A stretch of 64,000 bases of DNA from Apostichopus japonicus (Eukaryota > Echinodermata > Holothuroidea > Aspidochirotida > Stichopodidae). The translations under genes were made by a program, and so were the position numbers. The notes below the pieces were generated by a model, which was not told the origin of the DNA, ran no database searches, and saw only the letters and a list, made by a program, of their open reading frames with translations. Shown here piece after piece: positions 25,449 through 35,775 of the stretch (the first letter of the stretch is position 1; the number at the start of each line of letters is the position of its first letter). The DNA lies in the NCBI RefSeq assembly GCF_037975245.1, contig NC_092580.1:26582501-26646500 (forward strand). The letters run 5' to 3'.

Positions 25449-25598
25449 GTGCAAAGGTTGGTTCCTGATGACATGGAGCTTGATGGTTACCGAGTAGACT
25501 TTCAGTCCCAAATCCATGAACCACCTCTGGATGCCACAGGGGAAGGGAAGCAGGTCATGCCTCCATTCAATGCATATTCAGCTTCTGGTACCGTCGAG
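25449..25598 (+). CDS. NAALADase-like, exon 4
   Basis: Fifty codons in phase 0, bounded by TTAACAG and GAG|GTAAGG. Residues include PLDATGEGKQVMPPFNAYSASGTVE, matching the family pattern 'vvPpFsAfSaqG.veG'. This segment leads into the protease-associated (PA) domain. Confidence 0.87.
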
Positions 25599-26099
25599 GT
25601 AAGGTCACGTACAATTTATCAGCTTAAATAGTTCAGAGGTGGTGTCATATACCCAGAGGCGTAAATTCACCATTTTCAAGAGGGATGTTGATCATATTTT
25701 ATGACCGAGTAGCACTAGGTCAGAAAGAGGAAATACACTTAACTTTCTTTGGAATGTATCTCAGGGCCTTAGTGGGGTACAGTGGGGCGAAGCTTAAAGA
25801 GCAATGCATACTCATGACAATGTTTTATAAAACTTTAAAATTTATATAATGCTTCAAAACACTTGTACTGTATGAGCAGTATTAACATTTTGTCTTCTAC
25901 GAGATAACAGTAAGGAACTGTTTATATTAGCAGAACGAGTGTTTTGAACCATGTTATGAGGAGACCGTTTATCGTGGTATTAACATTTGAAAGGTTTTCC
26001 AATTGGACAGTATGGATTACATTTACGAGGATTTAAGTATAGGTGAATTTTTTCGTCTTTTATATAGACACTTCATAAATTGTTTTAATTTTTTGACAG

Positions 26100-26225
26100 G
26101 GTGAACTAGTTTACGCTAATTATGCGAGGATCGAAGACTTTTTCCATTTAGAGAGGGATCGCAGTATAAATGTGACGGGCAAAATTGTACTTGCTCGTTA
26201 TGGACGAATATTTCGTGGGACTAAG
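26100..26225 (+). CDS. NAALADase-like, exon 5 (PA domain)
   Basis: Forty-two codons in phase 0, read from [20 protein letters not shown] to [16 protein letters not shown]. Both blocks are signatures of the PA domain inserted in M28B peptidases. Acceptor TTTTGACAG, donor AAG|GTAAAA. Intron 4 is about 500 bp. Confidence 0.9.
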
Positions 26226-26443
26226 GTAAAAATATCTCAGTCACTTTATTAATATTACTTTGCCAACCAATCCAATTCAACAATGAGTTTCCTCTCTTTT
26301 ATGATACACCCAACTCAGCCTGATGGTTAAAATGGTTTGATTTTCGTCTGGTGATTGCTCTTGTTTAGCTTTTAATTAATGTCCTAATTTTAATCTCATA
26401 TGATTTTGATATCTTCAAAATATTGAGAGATATTTCATTTCAG

Positions 26444-26624
26444 GGTAAATTCGCTGCTCAGTTTGGAGCCAAAGGTCTCATATTGTACTCAGATCCGGCA
26501 GACTATGCTCTACCCAATGAACCAGTGTATCCTGATGGTTTATATTTACCCCCTACGGGGGCTCAAAGGGGCAGTTGCATAGATGGATACGGTGACCCAC
26601 TTACCCCGGGGTATCCTGCTATTG
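26444..26624 (+). CDS. NAALADase-like, exon 6 (PA domain, last exon visible)
   Basis: Reads [20 protein letters not shown], then [16 protein letters not shown] and [11 protein letters not shown], the most conserved part of the PA domain in this family. It ends ATTG|GTATGT in phase 1, so splicing must continue. I found no downstream exon carrying the zinc-binding HxD...E...D...H residues of the peptidase domain anywhere on the plus strand. About 295 residues of a usual ~750 are therefore encoded here. Either the 3' half lies beyond a very long intron or outside the window, or the gene is truncated. Confidence 0.9.
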
Positions 26625-27544
26625 GTATGTATTTTAGTTCCGACCGAATTTAATGCTTGACATAAAGCACACATTAATTAACATGTTGATAAGAGCATTA
26701 AGAGCACAATCAATTGATTACTTTGTAATAATCAAATACTGTTTTTAATTGTTGTTTTTTTATGTTGACTTTCACCTCAACTTTAGCAATATCGCTCTCA
26801 GCATGTAAACATTGGCTTAACTCTGGGTATTTCAAAACAATTTAAGAAACATTGTTGTAAACATGTCAATGGGGGCTACGAAAGACATGACAAGGGATTT
26901 TGTAGGGTTTCTAATTCACACTATACGCTGCAGTACTTCGTAGAACTTCTTTCGTTGAATGCGGTTATTTATGGTGTCAAGGTCAGCTAAGATATATGGC
27001 AAATTTAATTTCAAAATTCTGGCAAAACGAAGAAGAATACGCGGATATTTTAACAACAACAACAATTTTTTTTTGCATGTCATTAACTCTTACATGCAAA
27101 GGTGTTCATCGAAAACAACGTTGGGCGCGATGAGAATTTGATGCAGTCAAGTGGTCATGCAATGCTGACCCTAGTGCAATTCAATTCTGGTCGGATCATT
27201 ATGAGAATAAAGACACCCAGAAGTCAACAAGTTCTTAAATTAACACTGTTGGGCATCAGAATTGGATATAGAACAAACGTTCACGAGCGTTTAAAATGAT
27301 TTCGATTCACAGCGATCAACTTTTCAAAACACCCGATTCATCAAAGTATGTCCATTGCAGAGGTGTTGATTTCAACTTTTAATTGTAACATCACATGATT
27401 AAACAGAATATGACAGATGCCTTAAAGAGATTGATTTCCCTGTTAAATGTGTTTTAGATTATAGCAATACAACAGTGTTTTGATTTTTACAAAGTAAAAA
27501 GGCTGTCCCATCGAGTGATATCAATATTTTGTTCTCATCTCTTA
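26625..27544. other. Downstream of the last NAALADase-like exon; nothing recognised
   Basis: If the gene continues, this is intron. The short frames at 26959-27299 carry no family motif and have no bounding splice sites. Confidence 0.4.
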
Positions 27545-27822
27545 CAGGGGCGTATCCAGGATTTTCTAACCGGGGGGGGGGGGGGCAAAGTACTATCTAA
27601 GCGGAGCGCCACCATCTTGGCGATGTCTTGGCGTTTTTCTTCTGCTCCCTCCTTTTCTCCCTTTCTACTTTTTCTCTCTTTTTTCTTTTTCTTTTCCCTT
27701 CCTTCCTCTCCTTCCTCCTCTTTTTTCCCCTTTTTTTCCCCTTTCTTCACTTTTCTTTTTCTCTCCTCTCTTTCTTACTCGGGGGGCGCACGCCCCAACG
27801 CCTCTCCCTGGATACGCGCCTG
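27545..27822. mobile_element. hAT-like MITE with CAGGGGCGTATCCAGG termini
   Basis: The left end CAGGGGCGTATCCAGG and the right end (reverse complement CAGGCGCGTATCCAGG) match in 15 of 16 positions. A G11 run follows the left terminus and a G6 run precedes the right part. The core is an almost pure pyrimidine stretch (27640-27775) that produces meaningless Phe/Ser/Leu-rich frames. The flanking 8 bp do not match, so the target duplication is lost or one end is off. Confidence 0.7.
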
Positions 27823-29160
27823 AGTGTGTATGTTCAGCTGGCATTCACCAGCCAGCCATGTAGATGATGAAGGGGGCTAGTAGTCCCAATATTGTGATAT
27901 TGAGCCTTATGTTGTGGCGGAGGTCATATATTCGTTTGAATTCACCAGGGGTCAAATTGTGGAAACCATTGTTTATCACAATATTTTAACAAGGACAGAT
28001 GTCATATTTAGTATTTTGATGTATCACATTTAGTACAAGAAGCCAGTTGTTGAGGTCAATGGTCATATCAGGACAGCCTGTGTCATTGTGAATTATTGTT
28101 TGTCACATCACACTGCTTTTCACTGTACAGTCGGTAATCTGACCTGGTGACCCTCATTATGTTCAAGATATATGACGTCACGCTTTTTTGAATTTTAGCA
28201 CTAAATTTGAAAAGTAGACAACAAAACTTTACAGCTGAATATCTCTTAAAGAAGTGGCATAACGATGATTTCACTCCCACACACACACAACAAAACAACA
28301 TGATCAACTTTTAAGAAACTTTCGAAGAGAAATTACACACTTACGGCGGGTCACGACCAACGTAAACGAATCGAGCACTGTGTATCCAAGTTTCAAAACG
28401 TGAACACGTGAGTAAAAAAAAATGGCCAAAATTGAACTTTCCGTGCGTGAACATAATCGATATCCGCACAAAAGCATCTTGAAATCCCAACACAGATTTA
28501 GGTACCTCTTATGGTTTAATCCGAGTTCTAATACGGACACTTACAGATGTTTTACGACGGCTATTGTCAGTACGAAAAATCAGGTCCATTCTTAAAAACA
28601 AAAATGGCGGACTGCTTCATAAGGTTATGCATATTCATTGTATAGTAATGACAACGTCATCAATTACGCCTTTTCTGATGAATAGTCATGAAATATTAGA
28701 TGACTGACAACCATTCCCGGTACTAAAAGCACACGCAATTTCCACTGCTTTTGATCCGGTGTTTCAGAATATATTTTTCATTTGCTTTGGTTAAGTTATA
28801 ACTGAGATTTGAACCATTTTTAAGTATGTGGAATATGAGAAAAGCAAAAAACCACTCGGTATATTTGTTTTGTACAAACTTAGGGCATCAGGATTATTAA
28901 TTTTAATTGTAAGGACAGGGAAATCAAAACAAGCTAGCTGAGGTTGGGGACTATCCAGGAAAGGGATGGGGTGGAGAGGTATGTGTGTGTTTGTTGGTGG
29001 GGGGGGTGGGAGAGGGAATCGGTGATATGGAACAGATTGGGGGGAAAGCTTATTGGCTGCAAACACAAAAATCTAACCCATTGGGGTGCTAATGGAATAA
29101 GAGGGGGGGGGGTTGACATGGAAATAAACTCATCATTTGGAAGTCATCCTTAACGCATCG
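27823..29160. other. No recognised gene
   Basis: AT-rich sequence with G-rich low-complexity tracts at 28995-29010 and 29100-29112. The open frames in the G-rich part reflect composition. Confidence 0.4.
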
Positions 29161-29295
29161 GTAGTAACATTCTGTGCGATCACCACTGTCCTACAGTACC
29201 AGTAACAAATAAAGACCAAATAAAGAAGAAAGATCAAGTGTCTCCAAGTCCTTATTTATCCTTGGAAGTTATCTTTATTGTAAACGTCTTGGTAC

Positions 29296-30250
29296 TTAAC
29301 ATGAAACAATGCTATATAAATTTCAACACAAATGTGTAGAGGAATGAATACAAAAATGAAAAGGTTATGTATATAATATTAAAATGGCATAGAAGGTAAT
29401 ATATGACATATATAATTGGACTGTACATGGAGGTAAGATGTGGTACAAAGACATTTCAACAAAAAAGGTGACAAGGCAAAATAAAATATGATAATTTAAA
29501 GAAGCTCACCATACACGAAGCATGTAGAGGTGGACAGGTGTATACAAAGTGAAAGAACTATTAAGTATTAAAAGTATAGCATTATAAAACAGAAAGAGAT
29601 GATAGTTAAACCATTCACATCACATAATGAAATGTGCTTATCAGGCAGCAAAGATGGCAGTTTTCTTTTTTAAATACATGAAAGTAATGTGACCAGATGT
29701 ATGAGTACAGTATGCTATGATGTGGCATCAATATAGCACAGGGAACTGAACAAAGGTGGAATGAAAGATACCAAAAAATGTAATAATGCTTTATAAATTT
29801 CAACAAAAATGTGTAGAGGAAAGCACACAAAAATGAAAAGGGTAATCATATAACATTAAAATGGCATAGAAGGTAATGTATAGAGATATTTATAATTATA
29901 CTGTATATGACCAAAAACAGCTGACTCTGTACATGGAGGTAAGATGCACATAGACATTTAAATAAATGAGGAGACAAGGCAAATAATATATGATAATTGA
30001 AAGAAGCCCACCATACATGAAGCATGTAGAGTTAGACAGGTATATACACATTGAAAGAACTTTTTAGTGTTGAACGAAAACCATTATAAAACAGAAAGAG
30101 ATGATAGTTAAACCAAGCACATATCACATAATGAAATGTGCTTATCACGCAGCAGAGATGGCAGTTTTGTTTAAATAAATGACAGCTAATGTGACCAGAT
30201 GTATGAGTACAGTATGCTATGATTTTGAATCAATATAGCACAGGGCACTG
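29296..30250. repeat. Tandem duplication, ~475-500 bp unit
   Basis: The phrase 'tttcaacaaaaatgtgtaga' and its neighbours occur at about 29320 and 29797. 'aagcatgtagaggtggacag' and 'tgagtacagtatgctatga' recur with the same offset. The two copies are diverged at perhaps one base in ten. No protein signal. Confidence 0.8.
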
Positions 30251-30429
30251 AACAAGGTGAAATGAAAGATAAAAGAGTAACTTAAAGATAAAGAAAAGAA
30301 TACATCAAAAATGTTCATGTAGAAAAGGTGTGACTAAAAAATAAAAGTGATGTAAATGTTGAAAGCATCTACAGAATACAGACACAGCAATCAATGAGCC
30401 AGTCACAACACATTACAAACGTATGTACA

Positions 30430-30990
30430 AAGAGGCAGCACATGAAAGGACAGAGTCTTTTACAGTTTATGTGGGACGTAGTGAAAGACGGCATGTGATG
30501 TTGTCACAAGATCAGCTGATATATGAAATAACTTATAGTAACAAGGAAACACAAGGTCTAATTGCTCAAGGTTTATGAAGTACTGAAGAACTTTCAAAAA
30601 GAAAAAAATGAAAAAACTCCCATATAATGGAATGAAGTGTAATCCAGATACATGGTAGCTTTTGCACAACACATAACAAAGGTACATACAGCAGCTGCAG
30701 CACAAGAAGGACGGAGTCTTTTACAAAGTTTTTGTGGGACGGATTGAAAGACTGCATGTGATGTTGTCACAAGATCAGTTGATATATGAATATGTGTTAT
30801 ATGAGAAAATAAAACTTAACAAGGTGGCATGCTCCATGACTGGAACTTTTATAAGGCTTTAATAATATCGGCAAGCATTAGTGTTGTGTTTAAAAATGGC
30901 ACGGCAAGGTATTGGTTTATGACAAACTTTGCCTAAGGTTTAATTGCTCAAGGTATATTAAGTACTGAAGGAAATTTAAAAGATATGGAG
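30430..30990. repeat. Second diverged tandem duplication
   Basis: The block with 'gcatgtgatgttgtcacaag' occurs at about 30490 and 30748, and 'taattgctcaaggt' occurs at about 30558 and 30940. This region and the 29.3-30.25 kb duplication lie downstream of the giant minus-strand frame and could be its 3' flank. Confidence 0.65.
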
Positions 30991-30999
30991 AAAAAAATA

Positions 31000-32167
31000 A
31001 TTCATTGTAATGTATCATTGGGTGGCAAGAAGGCAGGTTGTAAGGCAAATGCTAGAAGGTTTTAAGGCAGCACCAAATGCTAGATGATAAAGTATTCTCA
31101 AATATATAATAAAAAATAAAATAGATCATGAGATGTAAAGGTTATGTAGTAATGCCACAATGCACAACTACTGGCGATAACATTTTTTCATGTTTGCTAT
31201 GTTTCCCTCTAATTTTTCCCCCCTCTAATTGTGTCATGTTTCCCTCGTAGGCACTAATATTAAGATAAGTAATAAAATTGGACTGAAAACACCAGAATGT
31301 CCTTAACTTCACAAAGTGGTGAAAGGTGAACTAAGAACCATTCCAAAAGCCCCTTCCCAAAAAAGGGCCACCTCTCACAAATAATGCACCTAAATATCCA
31401 CTTAGTTCCTCCCTCCCCTCCATCACCCACCAACTGAACCCCATAGCTCAACCACCCCTCTCCCTCCTCCACCCCAAAAAGCAAAAAAATAAGAACTTGA
31501 ATAAGTAGAAACAAATTTTGACCACACTATACTTTTGTCTAGAATAGGACTTATGTTTTGACATCCAACATGTAAACCAATTCACTATAAATCACTACAG
31601 TATTGCAGTATTGAAGGATTAAGGCAGCTAAAGATGTTCATTTTGTGTATATTTTCATCCACAAAGCAATTACTCATCATTCATAGTGCAAGACTTTTTT
31701 GATAAAACAAAACCTACCACAAATATCATCATAAGTAAACAAAGGAACCTCACTACTATTGCTTGACAGTTTAAAAGGTACTCTTTTTATCTAAAGTTTA
31801 CTGACAAAAGCTTCACAACACATTCTGGATTGAAAGTCAAGTCTGATTTTTTATTTCACATGTTAAACAAACCTTGATTATGACAGTAGTTTTGGAGATA
31901 ATTTTTGAATAATTTCTCATGTAATCAACAGTGGTAAGCACTCACTTTATTGGCAAACTCACTGTTTAAAGGGGCATAAGTACCTAACAGTAAAAGGAAA
32001 TAATAATGTTGGATGTCAAAACCCAAACCTGTAACTTTCCATTATGACTGCTGTGACGGCACCTGAGAATGAGAAAAACAGTTAAAAGTTGATACACCAG
32101 TTGATGTAGAGGCGAACTTATATACCAATGTCATCAAAATACTCAGTTTCAGTTGCAGCAGCTGCAA
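31000..32167. other. 3' flank of the giant minus-strand frame
   Basis: No coding signal. A minus-strand AATAAA lies near 31946 (plus 'tttatt'), about 220 bp after the stop codon, and is a candidate polyadenylation signal. C/T-rich sequence fills 31400-31480. Confidence 0.4.
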
Positions 32168-34519
32168 CTAATTTGCAAAACTCATCAATATCAAACAATT
32201 CAGTTCATTTTCTTCATCTAGTAATTCATTACCAGATAAAGAGTCTGCATCTGAAGAGTCAGAGCCAGAGTCACTGTCAAACTGTTCTTGATGACTAACA
32301 AGATGTGCTGGATTAGAGGATTCGGGTGAGATTTCTACGGTATCAACATTTGACAGGGTTTTATTCTCACAACTCTGACACTGACAAAATATGGAACAGA
32401 TTTTACCATCTTTCCTACATTTACACCAATTTCTGGTGCAGCCTTTCTTGCATTTGCAACCTTCCTTCAGGTGCTGAATGTTGCGGTTAACTTTCTCCAA
32501 GTTCACTTCGGTATCCCACACAACACTAACTTTTTCATTTGCAACAGTCCAACCATGGGAAGTCAATTCCGGAACTGTTACATTCGAGGAGCATGCCTGA
32601 GCCCATACAGTAAGAACCCAGCAACATCTCTGCCAATGCAACCGGAGTGCATCTGTTGAAGGCATCCACTCTGACTCTCCAGAAATTCTATGGAAGTGTC
32701 CATTTCTAATAGACTCAAGAAAGGTTGTGTGATTCTCAAGGTTACTTTTTTCTGTTAACCAGAGGGATAAAAGAAGTTCTCGTGGACTCTCAGCCTCAAA
32801 GGCACTGCAGTGCTTTCTGAAATAGACTGAACCTATTAAACGATAGAAGGCTAGAAGACCTACTTCAGAATGCCTGAAGTCATCCAGTTTTCCACAAGCA
32901 TCAGGTCCAGTGATGAACTCACAGTCCCTGAAGAAAACATCCAAAAAAACCTTTTTAGAGTGACCTTTAAAGAAAGAAGTAAAATCACAGCCACTAACCA
33001 CATACAAAGTCTGAAAGAAAGTAGGGATGTGGTCAATTAGACTTGGTCCAACCTTCTGAAGGGAGACATCACATGTTAGTAAATTAATAAGAACATTCAT
33101 ATCTATAAACAAATTGTCATTCTTAGCAGCTCTCAACTGCACATACACCTGCTTTGAGGTAAGAGAAGACATAAGCGGTAGTCCCACATGGAAGGTGTCT
33201 CGATCAGGGGAATAAATAACTACTCGTTCACAAGTGGTTTTTCCTGTGTGGAACCAAACCCTAGAGTCACCTTCTTCATGATTGGAGGTCAACTCACTGA
33301 CTACAGATATAGTAGGGTTGTTCTTTGAAACAGATAATGCTTGATCTGTGTTGTCTCCATCGAAACCACCAGCAGTTATCAAAATAATAGGTGCAGTATC
33401 AGCCTGTTCAGCAATATGTAGGAGCTCCATAGATAAACAATTCACTAATAACCTCTTCTGACTTCGAACACAAAGAAATTTTCTCCAATTAGAAGGACAG
33501 AGCGTCTCGGGAAGTATTTCAGTGTACAGTGCCTCCTCAACAGTGCCATCACGACGGACCCGTTCAATATCCTTCGGACTACAACCATGCCTTCCCGGGT
33601 GATCGAACGCAATATGTATTTCACAAGCATTAAATTCCCTCATTGCTTTAACAACCCAACGTCTATACAAAAAAAGAGCATACTCTCTGAACGTTTTGTG
33701 TATTCTTAAGGGGGGACAATTGACCATGAACATACCTTCAATTATACATGATGTTTTTCTTTGGGAAGATGCAGGGCATAACTTTGAACAGAAGGCATCT
33801 GGGTACCTCTTTTGCAACTCTGATGCAGATTTTGACTTACAGGCTTTGAAGGGTAATCCATCTGGACAACAAATGGCACGTGGAAGGGAAACAAATTGGT
33901 ATAGACACTCAACAGGCTGATTTGATGCCTTTGATAGAGCAACCTGTCTCCTTAGAGACAATATCTGTAGCTTTTGATCTTTAATTTCGTATGATTGCTT
34001 CTGAATAGATTTTTTCTTGACAGTGAATGTCTTCAAATTTCGCCTGGATCGTTTAGGCGGCTTTTTGCCTGAAGTGTTCGGAACAACACAACGAATAAAT
34101 GCAACAAGATCTTCCTCCCCTTTGTCATAAAAAGTCTGCAGATCCTGCGACACAACTTCTGATAAAATCTCACCAGTGAAAATATGATGTATGCGATCAG
34201 GTTGCGGACCCTCATTAAAAAGCAGACCAGCATCTGTCAACTTACCAAAGTACTGCACGACATTCGCCTCATGCGATTTGAACAATGACAGAGGAAGACT
34301 TTCCTGAGATCTTTTGGATTTGGCAGTGCACTGAATTTCACTTTTCAAATTTTTTAGTACTCTAGCCCTATATGGTAGGTAATGAAGAAGACGGGACATG
34401 CTTCCCATGCCAGTTGTTGTCATGGCCATTTTAAACTCCTTATTAATTAGCATTTCGTGTGCTTCATCAAAAGCTACAGAACATCCATCATTACCAGAAA
34501 TACTGACAGCAAATGCACC
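32168..34519 (-). CDS. Giant ORF, C-terminal part: FEN/XPG-like nuclease region plus CXC domain
   Basis: Numbered from the internal Met at 34453 (761 residues). A series of acidic motifs runs in the order found in FEN1/XPG-type nucleases: IIEGMFMVN (236-244), IHIAFDH followed by PKDIERVRRD (279-302), NHEEGDSRVW (391-400), IYSPDRDTFHVG (413-424) and YVVSGCDFTSFFKG (484-497). Residues 665-697 form a tesmin/TSO1-type CXC motif: CKCKKGC, then WCKCRKDGKIC, then CQCQSC, likely a zinc-dependent DNA-binding module. The tail is Ser/Asp-rich. The frame is open upstream of the Met to the A8 tract and there reads AVSISGNDGCS then DEAHEMLINK, continuing the middle part. Domain naming is inference from motifs; the acidic order and the CXC pattern are seen. 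Confidence 0.75.
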   Translation of the reverse strand, partial: GAFAVSISGNDGCSVAFDEAHEMLINKEFKMAMTTTGMGSMSRLLHYLPYRARVLKNLKSEIQCTAKSKRSQESLPLSLFKSHEANVVQYFGKLTDAGLLFNEGPQPDRIHHIFTGEILSEVVSQDLQTFYDKGEEDLVAFIRCVVPNTSGKKPPKRSRRNLKTFTVKKKSIQKQSYEIKDQKLQILSLRRQVALSKASNQPVECLYQFVSLPRAICCPDGLPFKACKSKSASELQKRYPDAFCSKLCPASSQRKTSCIIEGMFMVNCPPLRIHKTFREYALFLYRRWVVKAMREFNACEIHIAFDHPGRHGCSPKDIERVRRDGTVEEALYTEILPETLCPSNWRKFLCVRSQKRLLVNCLSMELLHIAEQADTAPIILITAGGFDGDNTDQALSVSKNNPTISVVSELTSNHEEGDSRVWFHTGKTTCERVVIYSPDRDTFHVGLPLMSSLTSKQVYVQLRAAKNDNLFIDMNVLINLLTCDVSLQKVGPSLIDHIPTFFQTLYVVSGCDFTSFFKGHSKKVFLDVFFRDCEFITGPDACGKLDDFRHSEVGLLAFYRLIGSVYFRKHCSAFEAESPRELLLSLWLTEKSNLENHTTFLESIRNGHFHRISGESEWMPSTDALRLHWQRCCWVLTVWAQACSSNVTVPELTSHGWTVANEKVSVVWDTEVNLEKVNRNIQHLKEGCKCKKGCTRNWCKCRKDGKICSIFCQCQSCENKTLSNVDTVEISPESSNPAHLVSHQEQFDSDSGSDSSDADSLSGNELLDEENELNCLILMSFAN

Positions 34520-35775
34520 TTTTTTTTAAATTAGAGAGAATATCCGGTGGAAACTGCTTAAGTTCTGCCATGTGAAAAGGGACCAATTTGAGGTATATTG
34601 GTCTGTCCATTGCATGAAAAATGGGAGCAAGCTTTCTGATTGAAGCAGTACACAAATTGAATTGCCGCAGCCTTATTGCCATGAACAGACTAGCATAGTG
34701 TAGCATGTCTCTATGTATGAAATAGTGCCAAAACTGGGAAGTGGCATCTGCTGTACTCATAGTTTCAAAATATGGGAGAAATTTCTCCTGAAAGAACGAA
34801 AACATGTTTGTAAGTTCATCAATGTTATGAAAAACGTTACTACCATTCACACAGATCTGTTCCTTTACAGAACTATAAAGGGACTGGTAAATGTTTACAT
34901 CAGCTTCTTGAGATGTTATGGCTTGATTTGTAGCAAATGTTGTAATTTGTTGCCTATAAAAGGCTTCCCATGACTGCATTAAGAATATATGAGTTTTTCT
35001 GAATCCAGATGCTGAAGCGACAGCAGCATGTGTAGCTCCACGATGGAACATACTCAGTAGGTTTCTCAAGCCTGCGTCAGTATACAATTTCATTAATGGT
35101 GCTTGTATGTTCTTTAGAAGATGCCACTCCCCAAGGTATGGTAACAACCAATCGAAATCATCACCATACATTCGTTTAGCATTATGCATGTACTCATATG
35201 TTTTAGCATCCCCTGCGACAACTAGATGTTGAATGTTTTTACCAACTCCATGCTTATCATGCAAAATATCTATAGCATGTCTCATTGTTTCTGCATTATC
35301 TGCAGGTTCTCCTAAAATGCATATGTAATGGACAGATGACTGTTCTGTTACACTGGGTGTCATGTGTGTCAAAGCTGTTTTGAAATCAGGAAGAACACAA
35401 GTGAGCCCCTCATTGTGACATACATACTTTGTGAACATATAACAAAACACTTTTGTCTTCATGTTTGTAAGTGCATTGTTCTCATCATCTGAGAGTGAAA
35501 ACGAGTCAATATTAATGGATACATCTGAAATAAGAGGATGGAAGCGTGTCGGAACTCCTGATGGATATGAAGACTGAACCTCATGATACTGGTTAAGGGT
35601 AATGGAGTCAATCTGCTGTGAAGTAGAAGGCACATTATAGTTTGAATCAGGAGTCACTTCTGTAAGTGTTTCTGTGGAAGTTGGCAAGGGTTGCACAGCC
35701 TGAATGGATGTGCCATGAAATCCCTGTCCAGCTGACCAGCAGACACAGCAGCATAAGTTGCACTTCTGTCAATGT
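34491..35775 (-). CDS. Giant ORF, middle part: DUF6589-like domain
   Basis: The open frame contains LVVAGDAKTYEYMHN, WLLPYLGEWHLLKN and LMKLYTDAGLRNLL. I associate the 'GDakTy...WLlPypGdwHllkn' pattern with DUF6589, a domain of unknown function in animal and fungal transposon-like proteins. The domain is cut at its end by a frameshift in the A8 tract at 34520-34527: this frame stops at 34491, while the next frame continues the domain without a gap. The frame has no ATG near its left edge; it joins the N-terminal part at the 8-bp duplication (35724-35739). The biochemical activity of DUF6589 is not known to me. Confidence 0.7.
34520..34527 (-). other. Frameshift at an A8 tract
   Basis: The minus strand reads TTA AAA AAA AGG. 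The middle frame runs to a stop 29 bp after the tract, whereas the frame one base later continues GAFAVSISGND and the DUF6589-like end. A7 would give one continuous frame. It may be a true indel, a homopolymer sequencing error, or slippage. Confidence 0.75.

Noticed and set aside
27535-27867. Ser/Leu/Phe and Lys/Glu/Arg frames
   Set aside because: Produced by the pyrimidine-rich core of a MITE.
27300-29100. Catalytic exons of the NAALADase-like gene
   Set aside because: I looked for HxDxW- and DEEFGLxGS-type coding stretches with splice sites and saw none. Absence by eye is weaker than a profile search.
33445-33942. Shorter frames inside the giant ORF on both strands
   Set aside because: They are alternative-frame readings of the long coding frame and lack motifs of their own.
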